A DNA stretch of 7,754 nt from Verrucomicrobiales bacterium (GTDB taxonomy: Bacteria; Verrucomicrobiota; Verrucomicrobiia; Verrucomicrobiales; DEV007), in the NCBI GenBank assembly GCA_023253615.1, contig JALRFZ010000430.1, positions 1-7,754 of the forward strand, written 5' to 3'. Made by a program: the position numbers and the translations under genes. Numbering within the stretch: the stretch's first letter is position 1; each line of letters begins with the position of its first letter. This document shows, piece after piece, positions 6,218 through 7,754 of this stretch. Under the pieces are notes generated by a model. The model was not told the DNA's origin, did no database searches, and saw nothing but the letters and a program-made list of their open reading frames with translations.

Positions 6218-7072
6218 ATGGACGTGCTCCCTGACAAAACCACCTTGCGCCACTGGCTCTCGGCGCACCGCGACCGGCCTCGCGTCCTCGTTCCCACGAT
6301 GGGGGCGCTGCATCGCGGCCACACCAGTCTCTTCGACCGGGCCCGCACCGAAGCCGGACGGATCGGTGGCGAAGTGATCGCGACGATCTTCGTGAATCCC
6401 ACCCAATTCGCCCCCCACGAGGATTTCGATGCCTACCCGCGCCCGCTCGAGGCGGACCTCGCGCTCTGCCGGGCGCATGGTGTCGATGCCGTCTTCACTC
6501 CGGTGGCGCATGAAATGTATGCGCCCGACCGCTCCATCACCGTCTCCGAAAGCCGCCTTTCCACCACGCTCTGCGGGGCGAGTCGTCCCGGTCACTTCGA
6601 TGGGGTCTGCACCGTTGTGGCCAAGCTCTTTCTCCTCACCCAGCCTGCCCTGGCGGTCTTTGGCGAAAAAGACTTCCAACAGCTCGCGGTGATCCGTCGG
6701 ATGGTCCGCGATCTCGATTTCCCCATCGGAATCATCGGCGCGCCGACCGTGCGCGAGGAAGACAGGCTCGCTCTCAGCTCTCGGAATGTCTACCTCTCCA
6801 GCGAAGAGCGTGCCCAGGCCCCGATTTTGCAGCGCGCCCTCGCGACGACGGCACGTGGCATCGCTTCGGGCGACCTCGCCACGCCGGAGACAGCCCGCGT
6901 CCATTTTCTAGCCGCATTCGCCGATGCCACCCTCGCGAGACTCGATTACTTCGAGATCGTCGATGCCTCGACCTTGGAGCCGCTTCAAAGCTTCGGTGCA
7001 AACGAGCCCCGCTTGCTCGCCGCCGCGTTCTTCGGGAAAACGAGGTTGATTGACAACGTGGAGGTCTCTTGA
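6218..7072 (+). CDS. panC: Pantothenate synthetase (pantoate--beta-alanine ligase)
   Basis: PanC joins pantoate and beta-alanine using ATP, via a pantoyl-adenylate intermediate, to make pantothenate for coenzyme A; it acts in the cytoplasm. At 284 residues it has the normal length. Motifs in order are VPTMGALHRGH (25-35, with the HIGH-type H32-R-G-H35), IFVNPTQF (57-64), GASRPGHFDGV (120-130), GEKDFQQL (149-156) and RLALSSRN (183-190, equivalent to the KMSKS loop). Only the synthetase domain is present; there is no fused cytidylate kinase as in some cyanobacteria. The ATG lies one base after the beta-propeller stop codon, and no good Shine-Dalgarno sequence is visible, so translation may depend on readthrough of ribosomes from upstream. 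No panB or panD is in the window. Confidence 0.97.
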   Translation: MDVLPDKTTLRHWLSAHRDRPRVLVPTMGALHRGHTSLFDRARTEAGRIGGEVIATIFVNPTQFAPHEDFDAYPRPLEADLALCRAHGVDAVFTPVAHEMYAPDRSITVSESRLSTTLCGASRPGHFDGVCTVVAKLFLLTQPALAVFGEKDFQQLAVIRRMVRDLDFPIGIIGAPTVREEDRLALSSRNVYLSSEERAQAPILQRALATTARGIASGDLATPETARVHFLAAFADATLARLDYFEIVDASTLEPLQSFGANEPRLLAAAFFGKTRLIDNVEVS

Positions 7073-7104
7073 ATCCTCGCCCCACTCCCACCGCGAATTA
7101 CCGG

Positions 7105-7134
7105 TTTACTTTCCCCGGTTTCTCATCGTAAAGC
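7105..7134 (+). promoter_or_regulatory. Weak promoter-like element before nadB
   Basis: TTTACT (7105-7110) and TAAAGC (7129-7134) are 18 bases apart, with the -10-like part ending 6 bases before the GTG start. The -10 match is only three of six, so this is tentative. The 68-bp gap also contains CCGGTTT twice (7101-7107 and 7115-7121) as direct repeats, and the pair ACCGG (7100-7104) and CCGGT (7115-7119) as an inverted repeat, which could form a regulator site. Confidence 0.22.
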
Positions 7135-7140
7135 AGTCCA

Positions 7141-7754
7141 GTGAAAACCTACGACTTCATCGTGGTCGGGAGCGGGATCTCCGGCCTCAGCTTTGCTCTC
7201 CGGGCGGCCGAGCACGGCACCGTCGCGATCGTGACCAAACGTGACGCCGCGAGCACGAACACGGCCTGGGCCCAGGGGGGCATCGCCTGCGTCCAGAGCG
7301 AAGAGGACTCCTTCGACCGCCACATCGCCGACACCCTCGATGCCGGAGCCGGGCTTTGTCCCGAGCCCGTGGTGCGCCGCATCGTCAGCGAGGGTCCCCG
7401 CGCCATCCGCGAGCTGATCGATTGGGGCGTGCATTTCGACGGCACGGTCTCGGACACCGGCGAAGAGCAGATCGAGCTCGGCCGGGAGGGTGGCCACACC
7501 GCCCGCCGCATCCTTCATCACAAGGACACCACCGGCCGCGAGATTGAGAACAAACTCCTCGCCCGCGTCCGGGAGAGCGACCGCATCGACCTGCTCGAGC
7601 ATCATTTCGCGATCGACTTCATCACCACGGCCAAGGTCGCGCCGCGCACCCCGCAGCGATGCGTCGGACTCTACGTGCTCGATACGACAAGCGGAGCGGT
7701 CCGCACCCTGCGCTCGGATCGTGTCCTCCTCTGCACCGGCGGGAGCGGCCGCGT
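7141..7754 (+). CDS. nadB: L-aspartate oxidase, N-terminal part
   Basis: NadB is the FAD enzyme that oxidises L-aspartate to iminoaspartate, the first step of de novo NAD synthesis; NadA then makes quinolinate. The 204 visible residues begin at a GTG (VKTYDFIVVGSGISG), the only start that keeps the complete dinucleotide-binding motif near the N-terminus: G10-x-G12-x-x-G15, then IVTK at 30-33. The AWAQGGIA segment (42-49) and the EGGHTARRILHHKDTTG segment (about 118-134) are characteristic of the succinate dehydrogenase/fumarate reductase/aspartate oxidase flavoprotein family. The first of these, together with the position next to panC, favours aspartate oxidase over the respiratory flavoproteins. 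The frame is open to the right edge, so about 300 or more residues are missing. No Shine-Dalgarno sequence precedes the GTG. Confidence 0.93.
   Translation, partial: MKTYDFIVVGSGISGLSFALRAAEHGTVAIVTKRDAASTNTAWAQGGIACVQSEEDSFDRHIADTLDAGAGLCPEPVVRRIVSEGPRAIRELIDWGVHFDGTVSDTGEEQIELGREGGHTARRILHHKDTTGREIENKLLARVRESDRIDLLEHHFAIDFITTAKVAPRTPQRCVGLYVLDTTSGAVRTLRSDRVLLCTGGSGR

Overview
This GC-rich window of densely packed genes most resembles a member of the Verrucomicrobiota. A related phylum such as the Planctomycetota is possible. The assignment is an inference from gene types: a secreted Cys-type sulfatase, a secreted beta-propeller protein beginning with a W..FRGP.G motif, an ElyC/SanA-like DUF218 protein, a membrane-anchored PBP4-type DacB with a KAG motif, and very few Shine-Dalgarno sequences. 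I could not run a similarity search.

Left part, minus strand. The window opens inside a sulfatase gene (start at 569, C-terminus beyond base 1). A 189-bp intergenic stretch follows, holding four related copies of a GC-rich repeat of about 20 nt: two direct, two inverted. Next comes a three-helix membrane protein of the DUF218 (YdcF/ElyC/SanA) family, 759-1577. A 186-bp divergent promoter region separates it from a rightward gene for a small secreted protein of unknown function (1764-2312).

Middle, minus strand. That small gene converges, with an 18-bp gap, on a leftward two-gene unit: dacB (3239-4819, PBP4-type DD-carboxypeptidase/endopeptidase) followed by a LysR-type regulator whose start lies on or just after the dacB stop codon. 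A 149-bp divergent region then separates dacB from the right-hand genes.

Right part, plus strand. A secreted PQQ-like beta-propeller protein (4969-6216) is followed after one base by panC (pantothenate synthetase, 6218-7072). After 68 bp comes nadB (L-aspartate oxidase, GTG start at 7141), which runs off the right edge. PanC serves CoA synthesis and NadB serves NAD synthesis, so this end is a small cofactor-synthesis block preceded by an exported protein.

No tRNA, rRNA, CRISPR array, insertion sequence or phage gene was seen, and no gene-free stretch exceeds 300 bp. No obviously new multi-gene system is present. The most notable signal is regulatory: several genes have a TANNAT-like -10 element 6 to 9 bases before the start codon and no Shine-Dalgarno sequence, as expected for leaderless mRNAs. 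The inverted intergenic repeat array is the second point of interest.
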